This document shows, one piece after another, positions 14,901-22,261 of a DNA stretch of 22,261 nt. How positions within the stretch are numbered: position 1 is the first letter of the stretch; every line of letters starts with the position of its first letter. Source of the stretch: Akkermansiaceae bacterium UBA3385 (lineage in GTDB: Bacteria; Verrucomicrobiota; Verrucomicrobiia; Verrucomicrobiales; Akkermansiaceae); the NCBI GenBank assembly GCA_002358905.1, contig DEPT01000028.1, positions 1-22,261 on the forward strand, read 5' to 3'. The notes below the pieces were generated by a model. That model did not search any database. It had not been told where the DNA came from and saw only the letters and a list, made by a program, of their open reading frames with translations. The translations under genes were made by a program, and so were the position numbers.

Positions 14901-17900
14901 GTTACTCGTTGCGCTGAGCGTAGCCGTCAGATAATCGCCGGCATCATATACCAGCTTACCATCCAGTGCGCTCCAATCGCCACCAGCCAACAGGTAGTTG
15001 GAACCTGCCGTAATGGAGCTGGTGTTTCCAAACAACACATTCAGTGTCGAGGAATCTCCACCCAGACTCACCCCCTGGGTACTCAGCACGGGGGCGGAGG
15101 TATTGTAAGCACCAAACTTCAGGCTACCGCCATTCAAAACCAGGTTGCTATTCAGCACAGCAGGCATACCATCCGCCCCAGCCAGCACGTTGAGAGTCTG
15201 CCCGGCATTCAGGGAATATTCCGAGCCCAGAGTCAGTTCCGCCCCCTGCGCAATGCTGATATCGCCATGCACCGTAGAAGCCGCGGTGAATTCCAGACTA
15301 CCCTGCAGAGCCGACACATCATGCACCACATTCGCGCTATTGGTAAAGGTCTGCTTGCCGGCGCCTTCCTTCACAATGTTCAGGCCATTGGAAGCATCAC
15401 CCAGTATCGTACCATTGTAGGTATGGTCCTTCCCTGCGGTATTGATGGTAAGGGTATTCAACGCAGACGAAACAGGATTGGAACCATTGCCGTACGACTT
15501 AATCCCGCCAGCGTACACAAATGTATCGGTGGTACCGCCAATGCCTGCCACATGTGCATTCTGAGTACTGATGGCCAGCCCCGGTCGGCTGTTGCTGTCA
15601 CCCCACATGTTGATGACCATGTTCTTAGCGGCATAGTCATGAGCCAGGCTCACATGCTGCATAGAACCATGATTATCCAACTGATTGACCAACAGAGTAC
15701 CCTCGAAGGAATTGTCGCTACTCAGCACCAGACGGCTCGGACCGCTGGGAGTGTTATCAAACCAGCGGTTCACACCCTTCCATTCGATTTCACCACGACC
15801 GGTCAACGATGCTATGTTATAAATGTGGTTCCAATCACTGGAACTATCGGTAATGGTCAGTTTTTTACCATCGCTGATATGGAGATGATTGATGTTGTGA
15901 GTGATATTCTGATATCGGGAGGGATCACCCTGCTCTGTATGGAGCGTGCTATTGGTCACCACACTTAAGGTGCCGCCTATATTCTGAGTAGCATAGGCAG
16001 TCTTGTAGCCAAGATATGTATTTCCGGCGAGCTCAAGCACACCGCCTCCGGTATTGATATTGGCGGCATATATATCCACCCGGTTGCCCTCCAGTCGCAG
16101 TGTGGCTCCCGCAGCAGCACCAATGAGCCCGTTGACCGTGAGGGTGCCATCACCAGCGCTGAGGGTACCGGTGCCGCTGGTAGCTATTACTTCTGCCCCG
16201 CCTCCGATGGTTCCACCATTACCATACATTGTGCCGCCATTCTGCAGCTCGACCTTATCCTGCAGCGTCTGCCCGTTCAATCGCATAATGCCGGTTCCTT
16301 CAATGGTCACGGCATTATCAGCATCCAGTCTGCCACCTTCGCGCAGGTTCAGAGTGGCGCCGTCCTGCACAACGAAGCTATTGTAATCCAGCGAGCCGTA
16401 CAATTCCAGATCCTTACCGGACTTAATGATATCCTCGCCCCGCAGAACGCCACCGGCATTCACCACAACCTTACCATCCAGGGTGCTGCGGTCAGCAGCC
16501 ACCTGCCACACACCGCCATCCTGCACTGTAACGGTGGCGCCATTCTGCGCCACCTTCGTGGTGAGCGTGGTTGCCACATTGAGCCCCGTGGTTTCGGAGA
16601 GCTGCAGCTCTGCCAGGTCATTCATGCCGGAGTTGTAATTCAACACGCCACTGCCCTGCACGGCCATGGTGGTATCGCCCTGAACGCACACCTCCCCATT
16701 CAGGCTGAGGGAGCCACCCTGAATATCCAGAGTCACTCGGTTGGCTGCGGCATCTTCACCCAGTACCAGATTGCACCCAAGCTCCGTACCGGTCGTGGTC
16801 AGCTTAGAAGCATCGAGCAGCTGCAGCGTGGCACCCTCTCCGGATTCCACCTGCAGGTGTGCTCCACCAGCCACCTGAAGCGTGCCGGTACCGCTGATTT
16901 CACCTACCGCCAGTTTACCCGTGCCCTTCAGCGCAGATGTATCCTCTACCAGCAGAGTATCAGCTGTCACATTGGTATTCACCACCAGCGCACCAGTATC
17001 ATACTTGCCCATGGTACCGAATGCCAGCGCGCTGCCATCCGTGGCCGAAATGGTGAAATCAGCCTCATTATCGAACACGGCAGTATCTGCCTGAGCCCCG
17101 CCGGTAATCTCGATTCGGTTGGAATTACCCTCTCCACCAACGAACACCAGCTTCTTCCCCGCCTGCAATTCTGAGTTATCCCCACCCCAGTAGGCAAATC
17201 CTTCCTTCATATCCAGCTGAATACTCAGGCCAGAGTTTCCGGTCTCCAGGGTCATCTGCTTGTATAACTCGGGGGTGAACAGAGAAATCCGGTCCTGCAT
17301 GGCAGACCAGTCGCCCGAGGCCAGCAGGTATTTCACCCCAAGCTGCAGGGCATCCGTATCAGCAAAAGTGAGGTTCATGCCGCCTGCATCGGAGGCAGAT
17401 ATAGAGCCATTCACCGTCAGCGCAGCCTGGCTGGAGCTCAACACGTCGAAATGCAGCGTACCGCCATCGAACACCAGCCCGCTATTCAACACAGCGGCGC
17501 CGCCATTCGCGCCAGCCACCACATTCAGCGTGTGCCCGGAGCTCAGGGTAAAACTATCATTCAGTTTCAGGGTGGCACCCTGCGCCACCGTCACATCACC
17601 CTTGATATACAAGCCCGAGGAATTGAAATTCAGCGTACCATTCAAAGCAGCCACATCATTCACCACCACGGTAGAACCATTGAAAAGCTGGGTGCCCGTG
17701 CCGGTCATCTCGATGCTCACGCCGTAGGAACTGGTCTTATCGCCCTCAGTGCCAATGGTGCCTTTGTATTCATAATTACCGCTGCCGGTAATCTCCAGCG
17801 TAGTGCTGCGAGTGGAATCAGGCGCCGACCTGGACACACCACTGGGAGCGGCACCGGCCATCACATGAGCAAAGACAGGCGAATCCGTAGCTTTAAGCCC

Positions 17901-20900
17901 GCCAATCTTGATTCGCTCATCATTCAAAGCAAGCGTGGCATAGGCATCTCGATTTGCATATAAGGCCCATGTACCCACAAGATTGACCGTGGCGCCACTT
18001 ATCGCTTCCTCGCTGTCAATCTGCAGATAGGCCTGGAAATTTTTACTATATGTATCTGCAGTGTCAGCGTATCCGGGGTCATGCTGACGATAGAAATCGA
18101 GAGTACCACTGAAGCCTCCATCGCCATCGATAACGACGCTGGAGCTGTAATAGTGCGTATTCTGCGGATTCCACTTGAAGGTACCATCACCAGTAAGCTT
18201 ATCAATATGCCATATCGTATTCCAGGTATGGTCAACAATCTTGAGCTCATTACCGGAAGCCACGTGGATATGCTCCAGCTGCTTCTGCATGTAATCCGCA
18301 CCATTGGACTCGATGCTGTGCAGTTCCGATGAGCCCACTGCATTCAACGTGCCTCTTAACGTCTGGGCAGATGTGCTGTTGAAATACAGCTTGGAATTCT
18401 GCAGGTTCAGCGTACCGTTGTTAACGATGTTCTCAGCACCGGTGAGCTTCCACGCACCGCCGCGGATACATTCCGTTGCACCCTCGGCAATAGAAATGGT
18501 TCCACTATAATTGACAGCGGCGCCTGAACCAGCAGCCAGCACACCGCCGGCCAGTGCGATATTGCTCCCAAGAGAGCCGGACCCCACAGTAACGGAACCT
18601 TCACTGATGGTGAGCAATGACCAGCTGCTCCCGGCATCCGCGCTGAGAGCCAGATCCGCAGCACCGGTCTTTTCCACAGTCCCCAGCTGCACGCGCCCGG
18701 CAACAGTGGAATCCTCTGTTATATTGAAAATCAAATCACTGGCACTGGTAGCCTTAATCTCTCCACCAGACTGAACCTCTACATTATGCAGCACATGCGA
18801 CGAGTCTCCCAGTTCCAGGATACCGCCATTCTGCACACTCACTCCACTGGCTGCAGACAATGCACCGTCCTGAGCGATAACCAAGGAGATATCACCACCT
18901 GTGCCATCCTTTCTGCCCATGACGGAGACCTGTCCGGTAACCCCGGTGGTATCCAGCACCACCTTGCCACCGCTACTCCCCTGTGCATCCACAATTAAAT
19001 CATGCCCTGCTTCCAGAGGGGAAGTCACCGTAAGCGTAGCTCCCTCAAGAGTACCGAATCGATATGCCTGATTCTCAGCCAGCCAGAATTCGCCGCTCCA
19101 GGTCTTATCTGCCGCAACACCCACCGTAAGCAACGAATGATTGCGCAGGTCTATGGCATGGTCGCTGAGATTATCCACCAGCACCATACCGTCCGAGCCT
19201 GAGGACATCCTCAGCACATCACTCGCGGAAAATAAATCACTGGCATTGCCATAGCTCAAATCCACTATTGCCGAGCCCAACGCACCATCTTCATAGGTCA
19301 GCAGCACCCCCTCACCACTGAAAACGATGTTACCAGTGAAGGAATTGCCCTGATTCGTCAGATGCACCACACCTGTTGAGTTCTCCGTGGCACCCAGCAG
19401 CAGGTCATAATCACCGCTCAGCACATAGTTAACCACCAAAGTGCCGCCGCCACCGCCCAGTCGCCATGCGCCATCCACGGCATTCAGGGTCTGGCTTGAG
19501 CCAAGCGTGCCGTACTGCACCGTCTTACCAGCCTCAGCGCCTATAAACAAGCCATTATAACCGTCCATATCCAGCTGCTCTGAATCGGAGGAAAGCACCA
19601 GCGTGCCCGTGGAGCTGGTATCGATATGCTCCAGCAGCTGGGCTCCGGTTTCCTTGTGCGAAGCTATCCAGGCATCATCCTGTATCACCCACTTGTTCGT
19701 GCTGGTATCACCCAGAGCGGTAGCAGAATCCGCAATCAGGCCACCACTTACCAGAGTCTTGGTTCCGGTAAAGGAATTATCCCCGGACACGGTGAAGACA
19801 GCAGCCGAATCCTTGAGGTCCACACTCATGTTACCCGAGCCGGAGATATTGCCGGCATAGGTGTTGTGCGCCGTCACGCCAGAGCTGTATTCCACCTTGA
19901 GCGTACCACCGTTGAGCACCGTATCACCCTTGTGCCCGTAAAAGGCAGCATACTTGGAAACATCCTCCAGACGCTGGCCGCCTTCCACGTATTCCTGAGC
20001 ATGCGTCACGCCCTCGCGCATCACATAGGTGCCGCCGCTCTCCACGGTTACGTCACCCGTGAGTCGGGCATGGTCGCCCAGCTCAAAGGTGGCACCGTTC
20101 TTCACGGTCACATCCATGGCTGCATCGGCATAGTGCCAGTCGTTGGCATTGGTGTAGCGGTTGGCGTTCACGCCATTGGCTGAGCCTGCGGCGTGAATGG
20201 TATTCGTGCCGCGCAGCACCACCTTGCCATTATCCACCTGCAGACCGCTATTATCATTCTGCAAGTGAGTATGCACGCTGTTGAGCACCCAGGTTCCACC
20301 GCCGGCATACTGAATTTTCAGAGAGGAATCAGCAGAATCCCGGAAAGAGCCAAGGAAAGACGTTTCGCCGCCCTGTCGGTAGACCAGCGTTGAATTTCCC
20401 TTGTTATTGGCAATAACGGCATCCTCTGTCAGGGCATTGATAGTGAAGCCGTCACCTGCAATAGTTTCACTGGTGCAGGTTGTGTACCAATCCATGTTCT
20501 GACCATTCATATCCAGAACGCCGCCCTTGTTACCAAAAGTGAAATCGCGCTCAATCTGGCCGATATCATCAATCACCACCCGGGCACCATTGTTCACCAG
20601 CACATTGTAAGCAGCATAGCCGCCACCGGTGCGCTTCAGGTAAGTAGTGCCGCTGCCACCCAGATTCAGCAGAATATTGTTATCACCGCTGCCTTCGATA
20701 TACATGTCGCCAGCGCCAATCTTGCGCCATTCGTACATGTGCGTATCTGAGCTTGTGAGCTGAAGATGCAGGGAAACATTCTCATTCACCAGATAACCGG
20801 CGGAGTTCAGCATGAAATTGCCACCGGAAGCAGAGGAAACCGTGTAGCTCACAGGCGCATCCCCGGCGGCGCTGAATTCAGCATAGCCTACGCCCAGGTC

Positions 20901-22154
20901 CACCGTGGCATTCAGCACCACGGCATTCTGCGCCGCTGAGGAGCTGAACAGCAGATTCTCTGTAAAATACAAATCCGCGTTGTTCTGCGCCACATAACCG
21001 TTGCCGTAGTTATACCAGTTCTGGTTATCCTTCACCCCGGACAAATCACCCCAGGTGCTCAGGCCGTTCTTCAGACCGATGTGCGAGGTCAGCACATTGC
21101 CCTCGGCATCCTTGATTTTACCGGCATAGAGGGTGGTGCTGTTGGAGCCGTCGCTCTGGGTGCCAGTCACCTCATCCACAGCATTCAGATAGACGGTATT
21201 CTTACCATCCACTGCAGAAACGGATGACATATCGACACTCTTGTTAAATGCGTTCAGCGCTTCCTGATACTTGTTGGTGTAGCTCAGGTAGGTGCAATTG
21301 GTGCCATCGGACAAGGCGGTGCAGCCCCAGAACTTGTATACGCCCTCCTCGGCATCGTAAACATACACCGGGCTGCCGGAATCTCCCGCCAGCGCCGCAT
21401 ACGGCAAGGGATTGGTCGCATTCACCCCATTGAACGTCGTACCGACCCGAAGACCGCCGGCACTGGTATCATTCAGGGACAGGGGGTCAATGATACCGCC
21501 CGTCTCATACACATAAGCCTGATACGGCAGGTTGAGGCCGGGGTACTGATGATACCCGGCCCCACTATGGTAGAACATGTTCGTGCCCTGTACCAGCTCA
21601 CGCGCTTCCTGGGTGCTGCTGCATGCCTCTACGGGGGTAATATCCGTAAATATCTTGCTCTGGCGGGAAATGCGGTAATCCACATAGCGACCGTCATTGT
21701 AGGCATTGCTGAAAACGCTGGACCCGCCGATGGAAACGCTCTTGTAGTTAATACAATGAGACCCGCCTATGCCGTACACATCTGCCGTGAAATTGGAAGA
21801 CTGTTCCCCGTTGTGGCCCACGGTCACCGTAATCGTCGGAGAGATTGCCGTGGCAAGGGAGCGGTTATAGCCAGCAGAGAAATCAATCATTCCCTGCGCG
21901 TTAGATATCACATAATCAGCATTGCCGTTGGTATAGGTAATGGCAATCCCTCCCTCCTGCTGGCGAATATAATGCAACAGAGCATTACCACCATCCCCGG
22001 CTATGTATCGACCGCAGTTCTGCCCGAAATCCGTGTATGTTACCAGAGTAACGGCAGAATGCATCGATGCAGCCTGTACTGTGTGACAAGCCACAACCGC
22101 TGCGAACAAAGCCAGAAGAGAAGAACGGAGAGAAAGGGGCAAATGCAGTTTCAT
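11982..22154 (-). CDS. Giant secreted S6-type serine protease with PEP-CTERM signal
   Basis: One uninterrupted 3390-residue ORF. Residues 1-28 are a Sec signal peptide (hydrophobic core SSLLALFAAVVACHT, cleavage after TVQA). Residues about 30-310 resemble peptidase family S6 (IgA1 protease, Hap, SPATEs): VTVGHNG with His114, YVDYRISRQSKIFTDITPVE with candidate Asp159, and GDSGSPVYVYD with Ser259. The next few hundred residues keep the S6 passenger style (IGAGDMYIEG, GNKGGVLDMNGQNM). The rest is beta-helix-type repeats of the autotransporter-associated kind (ITKEGAGTLVLTGANTY), including two internal duplications. There is no terminal beta-barrel. Instead residues 3367-3390 form VPEP, a short hydrophobic segment and SRRRRK, a PEP-CTERM-like exosortase signal. 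It is probably exported and surface- or envelope-anchored. A mucin or host glycoprotein substrate is a guess. Start: MKLHLPLS, 27 bases after the -10 box; no Shine-Dalgarno site. Confidence 0.88.
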   Translation of the reverse strand: MKLHLPLSLRSSLLALFAAVVACHTVQAASMHSAVTLVTYTDFGQNCGRYIAGDGGNALLHYIRQQEGGIAITYTNGNADYVISNAQGMIDFSAGYNRSLATAISPTITVTVGHNGEQSSNFTADVYGIGGSHCINYKSVSIGGSSVFSNAYNDGRYVDYRISRQSKIFTDITPVEACSSTQEARELVQGTNMFYHSGAGYHQYPGLNLPYQAYVYETGGIIDPLSLNDTSAGGLRVGTTFNGVNATNPLPYAALAGDSGSPVYVYDAEEGVYKFWGCTALSDGTNCTYLSYTNKYQEALNAFNKSVDMSSVSAVDGKNTVYLNAVDEVTGTQSDGSNSTTLYAGKIKDAEGNVLTSHIGLKNGLSTWGDLSGVKDNQNWYNYGNGYVAQNNADLYFTENLLFSSSAAQNAVVLNATVDLGVGYAEFSAAGDAPVSYTVSSASGGNFMLNSAGYLVNENVSLHLQLTSSDTHMYEWRKIGAGDMYIEGSGDNNILLNLGGSGTTYLKRTGGGYAAYNVLVNNGARVVIDDIGQIERDFTFGNKGGVLDMNGQNMDWYTTCTSETIAGDGFTINALTEDAVIANNKGNSTLVYRQGGETSFLGSFRDSADSSLKIQYAGGGTWVLNSVHTHLQNDNSGLQVDNGKVVLRGTNTIHAAGSANGVNANRYTNANDWHYADAAMDVTVKNGATFELGDHARLTGDVTVESGGTYVMREGVTHAQEYVEGGQRLEDVSKYAAFYGHKGDTVLNGGTLKVEYSSGVTAHNTYAGNISGSGNMSVDLKDSAAVFTVSGDNSFTGTKTLVSGGLIADSATALGDTSTNKWVIQDDAWIASHKETGAQLLEHIDTSSTGTLVLSSDSEQLDMDGYNGLFIGAEAGKTVQYGTLGSSQTLNAVDGAWRLGGGGGTLVVNYVLSGDYDLLLGATENSTGVVHLTNQGNSFTGNIVFSGEGVLLTYEDGALGSAIVDLSYGNASDLFSASDVLRMSSGSDGMVLVDNLSDHAIDLRNHSLLTVGVAADKTWSGEFWLAENQAYRFGTLEGATLTVTSPLEAGHDLIVDAQGSSGGKVVLDTTGVTGQVSVMGRKDGTGGDISLVIAQDGALSAASGVSVQNGGILELGDSSHVLHNVEVQSGGEIKATSASDLIFNITEDSTVAGRVQLGTVEKTGAADLALSADAGSSWSLLTISEGSVTVGSGSLGSNIALAGGVLAAGSGAAVNYSGTISIAEGATECIRGGAWKLTGAENIVNNGTLNLQNSKLYFNSTSAQTLRGTLNAVGSSELHSIESNGADYMQKQLEHIHVASGNELKIVDHTWNTIWHIDKLTGDGTFKWNPQNTHYYSSSVVIDGDGGFSGTLDFYRQHDPGYADTADTYSKNFQAYLQIDSEEAISGATVNLVGTWALYANRDAYATLALNDERIKIGGLKATDSPVFAHVMAGAAPSGVSRSAPDSTRSTTLEITGSGNYEYKGTIGTEGDKTSSYGVSIEMTGTGTQLFNGSTVVVNDVAALNGTLNFNSSGLYIKGDVTVAQGATLKLNDSFTLSSGHTLNVVAGANGGAAVLNSGLVFDGGTLHFDVLSSSQAALTVNGSISASDAGGMNLTFADTDALQLGVKYLLASGDWSAMQDRISLFTPELYKQMTLETGNSGLSIQLDMKEGFAYWGGDNSELQAGKKLVFVGGEGNSNRIEITGGAQADTAVFDNEADFTISATDGSALAFGTMGKYDTGALVVNTNVTADTLLVEDTSALKGTGKLAVGEISGTGTLQVAGGAHLQVESGEGATLQLLDASKLTTTGTELGCNLVLGEDAAANRVTLDIQGGSLSLNGEVCVQGDTTMAVQGSGVLNYNSGMNDLAELQLSETTGLNVATTLTTKVAQNGATVTVQDGGVWQVAADRSTLDGKVVVNAGGVLRGEDIIKSGKDLELYGSLDYNSFVVQDGATLNLREGGRLDADNAVTIEGTGIMRLNGQTLQDKVELQNGGTMYGNGGTIGGGAEVIATSGTGTLSAGDGTLTVNGLIGAAAGATLRLEGNRVDIYAANINTGGGVLELAGNTYLGYKTAYATQNIGGTLSVVTNSTLHTEQGDPSRYQNITHNINHLHISDGKKLTITDSSSDWNHIYNIASLTGRGEIEWKGVNRWFDNTPSGPSRLVLSSDNSFEGTLLVNQLDNHGSMQHVSLAHDYAAKNMVINMWGDSNSRPGLAISTQNAHVAGIGGTTDTFVYAGGIKSYGNGSNPVSSALNTLTINTAGKDHTYNGTILGDASNGLNIVKEGAGKQTFTNSANVVHDVSALQGSLEFTAASTVHGDISIAQGAELTLGSEYSLNAGQTLNVLAGADGMPAVLNSNLVLNGGSLKFGAYNTSAPVLSTQGVSLGGDSSTLNVLFGNTSSITAGSNYLLAGGDWSALDGKLVYDAGDYLTATLSATSNGLQASFALADGYTVWTGDESVLQPDAKVVFGCAGGSNEVALSGAASINTAYFDNLSDVTVSSANGAVLTASRIEKHGAGTLIINNTVNADMLRVAESSQLAGSGRVAVDSMEISKGAQATVNNLTLAVESEITGAGSLRMGQGSTLQVQNATTGNVQLMDGSTLAAAGNEVRTNLTLGDSGADSRVTMSFGGSSLALTGNVAVQGNTTLAVQGSGALAFNSAFNQLATLELQKGVSLNLNSALTTGLHLNGGTAVAEGTSSGNKILHGNITITNGGSLTFAGGTTVCDTLKYDATGKSITVSGGTLDFGTTRQTMGSWDLRLSDGAQVLGSGGEYGGKYAAMDFDTNNSTICATSGSSTISAKTRLRGGNNLNYDVSKDATLTVNGLIHADDAAGKGSITKEGAGTLVLTGANTYANTTTVNAGVLRTSTDGALGTSAVVINGGVLELAPAGGENVNASILKGAVTVNNGGTLRLGGSNNKVVDTNVTINAGGRMEFTGSGSDMLDYTNGKSKTITVNGGVIDFGTTRQTMQNTSLVLKNGAKLEGAGGSYGASYTAALDYNTASTIVAESGENAIDSNIRIRNVKLTFDVRDDAELALNGRMHYDTNDGRSIVVEKQGGGRMEVNSLVKLATLNPKDGELVLAHTGAQNVLGMLDASQGGTSKGTLSLAQNVDLKVTGKIYGCSTSAIKLESGAQLTSTEDGVIITHGGGTGSASIVCNASDGEYTVGNADFELTNARLKYDSSVARTLSNKLTNSTIENMNSGGKLLTVDNQHNTLAGVVASRGDINVLNQEALSLNVLEVATGKFVGMYTGGNTSSAKAAVAVSSSAVFGAGAALTTASLTLADGATLEMTGTVDAVQLNGAALTFGSGVQLGDNLLAAVQALEYGETLALFSGVGEFNMPVVASAAELESSRVLASSVFANVQSANLYVDFQVIDNVGTLLVVNVPEPTTTTLSLLALTALVSRRRRK
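13026..13448 (-). repeat. C-terminal internal repeat, copy B (about 141 residues)
   Basis: Residues about 2903-3043 of the giant protein. It begins TNVTINAGGRMEFTGSG, keeps DFGTTRQTM identical to copy A at 13674-14099, and then runs through GGSYGASYTAALDYNTASTI and the asparagine-rich strand pattern to VEKQGGGRMEV. The two copies differ in length by about one residue. Confidence 0.75.
13674..14099 (-). repeat. C-terminal internal repeat, copy A (about 142 residues)
   Basis: Residues about 2686-2827 of the giant protein, from GNITITNGGSLTFAGG through DFGTTRQTM, GGEYGGKYAAMDFDTNNSTI and TVNGLIHADDAAGKG to KEGAGTLVL. It matches copy B at 13026-13448 in order and spacing. Protein similarity is evident by eye; the DNA has drifted. 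Confidence 0.75.
14166..16037 (-). repeat. Large internal duplication, copy 2 (about 627 residues)
   Basis: Residues about 2037-2663. Landmarks match copy 1 (16557-18419) in order: NAGQTLNVLAGADG, VLNSNLVLNGGSLKF, YLLAGGDWSALDG, YTVWTGDESVLQPDAKVVF, AYFDNLSDVTVSSANG, and VQGNTTLAVQGSGALAFNS. Equal spacing of the landmarks and a length within 1% of copy 1 show a true duplication rather than general beta-helix likeness. Confidence 0.85.
16557..18419 (-). repeat. Large internal duplication, copy 1 (about 621 residues)
   Basis: Residues about 1246-1866. Landmarks: SSGHTLNVVAGANG, VLNSGLVFDGGTLHF, YLLASGDWSAMQD, FAYWGGDNSELQAGKKLVF, AVFDNEADFTISATDG and VQGDTTMAVQGSGVLNYNS, all at positions corresponding to copy 2 at 14166-16037. 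A spacer of about 170 residues separates the two copies. Confidence 0.85.
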
Positions 22155-22181
22155 ACCAGATAGCCATTAAACAGTCCTATC

Positions 22182-22210
22182 ATTCTACTCTTTGCATCTT
22201 TGCAAGTCAA
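22182..22210 (-). promoter_or_regulatory. Promoter of the giant protease gene
   Basis: On the minus strand TTGACT (22205-22210), a 17-bp spacer containing two TGCAAAGA units and TAGAAT (22182-22187). The predicted start gives a leader of about 20 nt before the ATG at 22154. A housekeeping-type promoter this strong suggests substantial constitutive expression. A regulator site cannot be excluded. Confidence 0.75.
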
Positions 22211-22261
22211 GCTGAGACACCTCCATAAAATCACACGAAGCATAGCTGTCCAAAAAGCGTT

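Noticed and set aside
12966..15968. Open frame of 1000 codons on the plus strand, antisense to the giant protein gene
   Set aside because: It runs across the duplicated beta-helix part, is rich in His, Arg, Gln and Ile with no domain pattern, and arises because the repetitive Gly/Ser/Thr/Asn codons of the true gene give few stops when read backwards.
11982..22154. Classical type V autotransporter
   Set aside because: No C-terminal beta-barrel or terminal aromatic residue; the end is a PEP-CTERM-like signal with a basic tail.
11982..22154. CRISPR array or tandem DNA repeat in the repeat-rich gene
   Set aside because: The repeats are diverged protein-level duplications within one frame, with no regular identical DNA repeat and spacer pattern.

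Overview
The window looks like chromosome of an Akkermansia-type bacterium (Verrucomicrobiota, Akkermansiaceae). The main pointer is a giant secreted protein that ends in a VPEP motif, a short hydrophobic stretch and an RRRRK tail, the PEP-CTERM style typical of that group, together with autotransporter-type beta-strand repeats. Moderately high GC and scarce Shine-Dalgarno sites agree with this. The species is inferred from protein character only.

Left flank (1-418): about 180 bp without a gene carries four GGGCATAT repeats, followed by a tRNA-Pro(GGG) gene on the minus strand with its own terminator and a near-consensus promoter. That promoter is back-to-back with the argC promoter, and the two share their -35 bases.

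Plus-strand block (419-8171): seven tightly packed genes, argC - orphan NtrC-type response regulator - GT-C-like membrane protein - xseB - dxs - secreted TPR protein - recO-like. Gaps run from 17 bp down to a 23-bp overlap, so they probably form one transcription unit mixing arginine synthesis, sigma-54 control, isoprenoid synthesis and DNA repair. It ends in a weak terminator-like inverted repeat.

Minus-strand block (8410-11867): rpsF, kdsD and efp are each apparently monocistronic with a recognisable -35/-10 promoter; rpsF and efp are followed by strong intrinsic terminators. Upstream lies a two-gene unit of a degenerate SDR-like protein and a GtrA-family membrane protein. Terminator U-tracts directly abut the next promoter at two places.

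Right half (11982-22154, minus): one 3390-residue gene fills 46% of the window. Its N-terminus has a signal peptide and a trypsin-fold domain resembling peptidase family S6 (IgA1 protease, Hap and SPATE autotransporters) with an apparent intact His-Asp-Ser triad. A very long beta-helix-type passenger follows, with a roughly 620-residue internal duplication and a second 140-residue duplication. There is no beta-barrel; the C-terminus is a PEP-CTERM-like sorting signal. This S6-type protease with an exosortase-type anchor, perhaps a mucus-active protease, is the most noteworthy object here.

Several genes (argC, efp, perhaps the GT-C gene) have a -10 box so close to the start codon that their mRNAs should be leaderless or nearly so; only dxs has a strong Shine-Dalgarno site.
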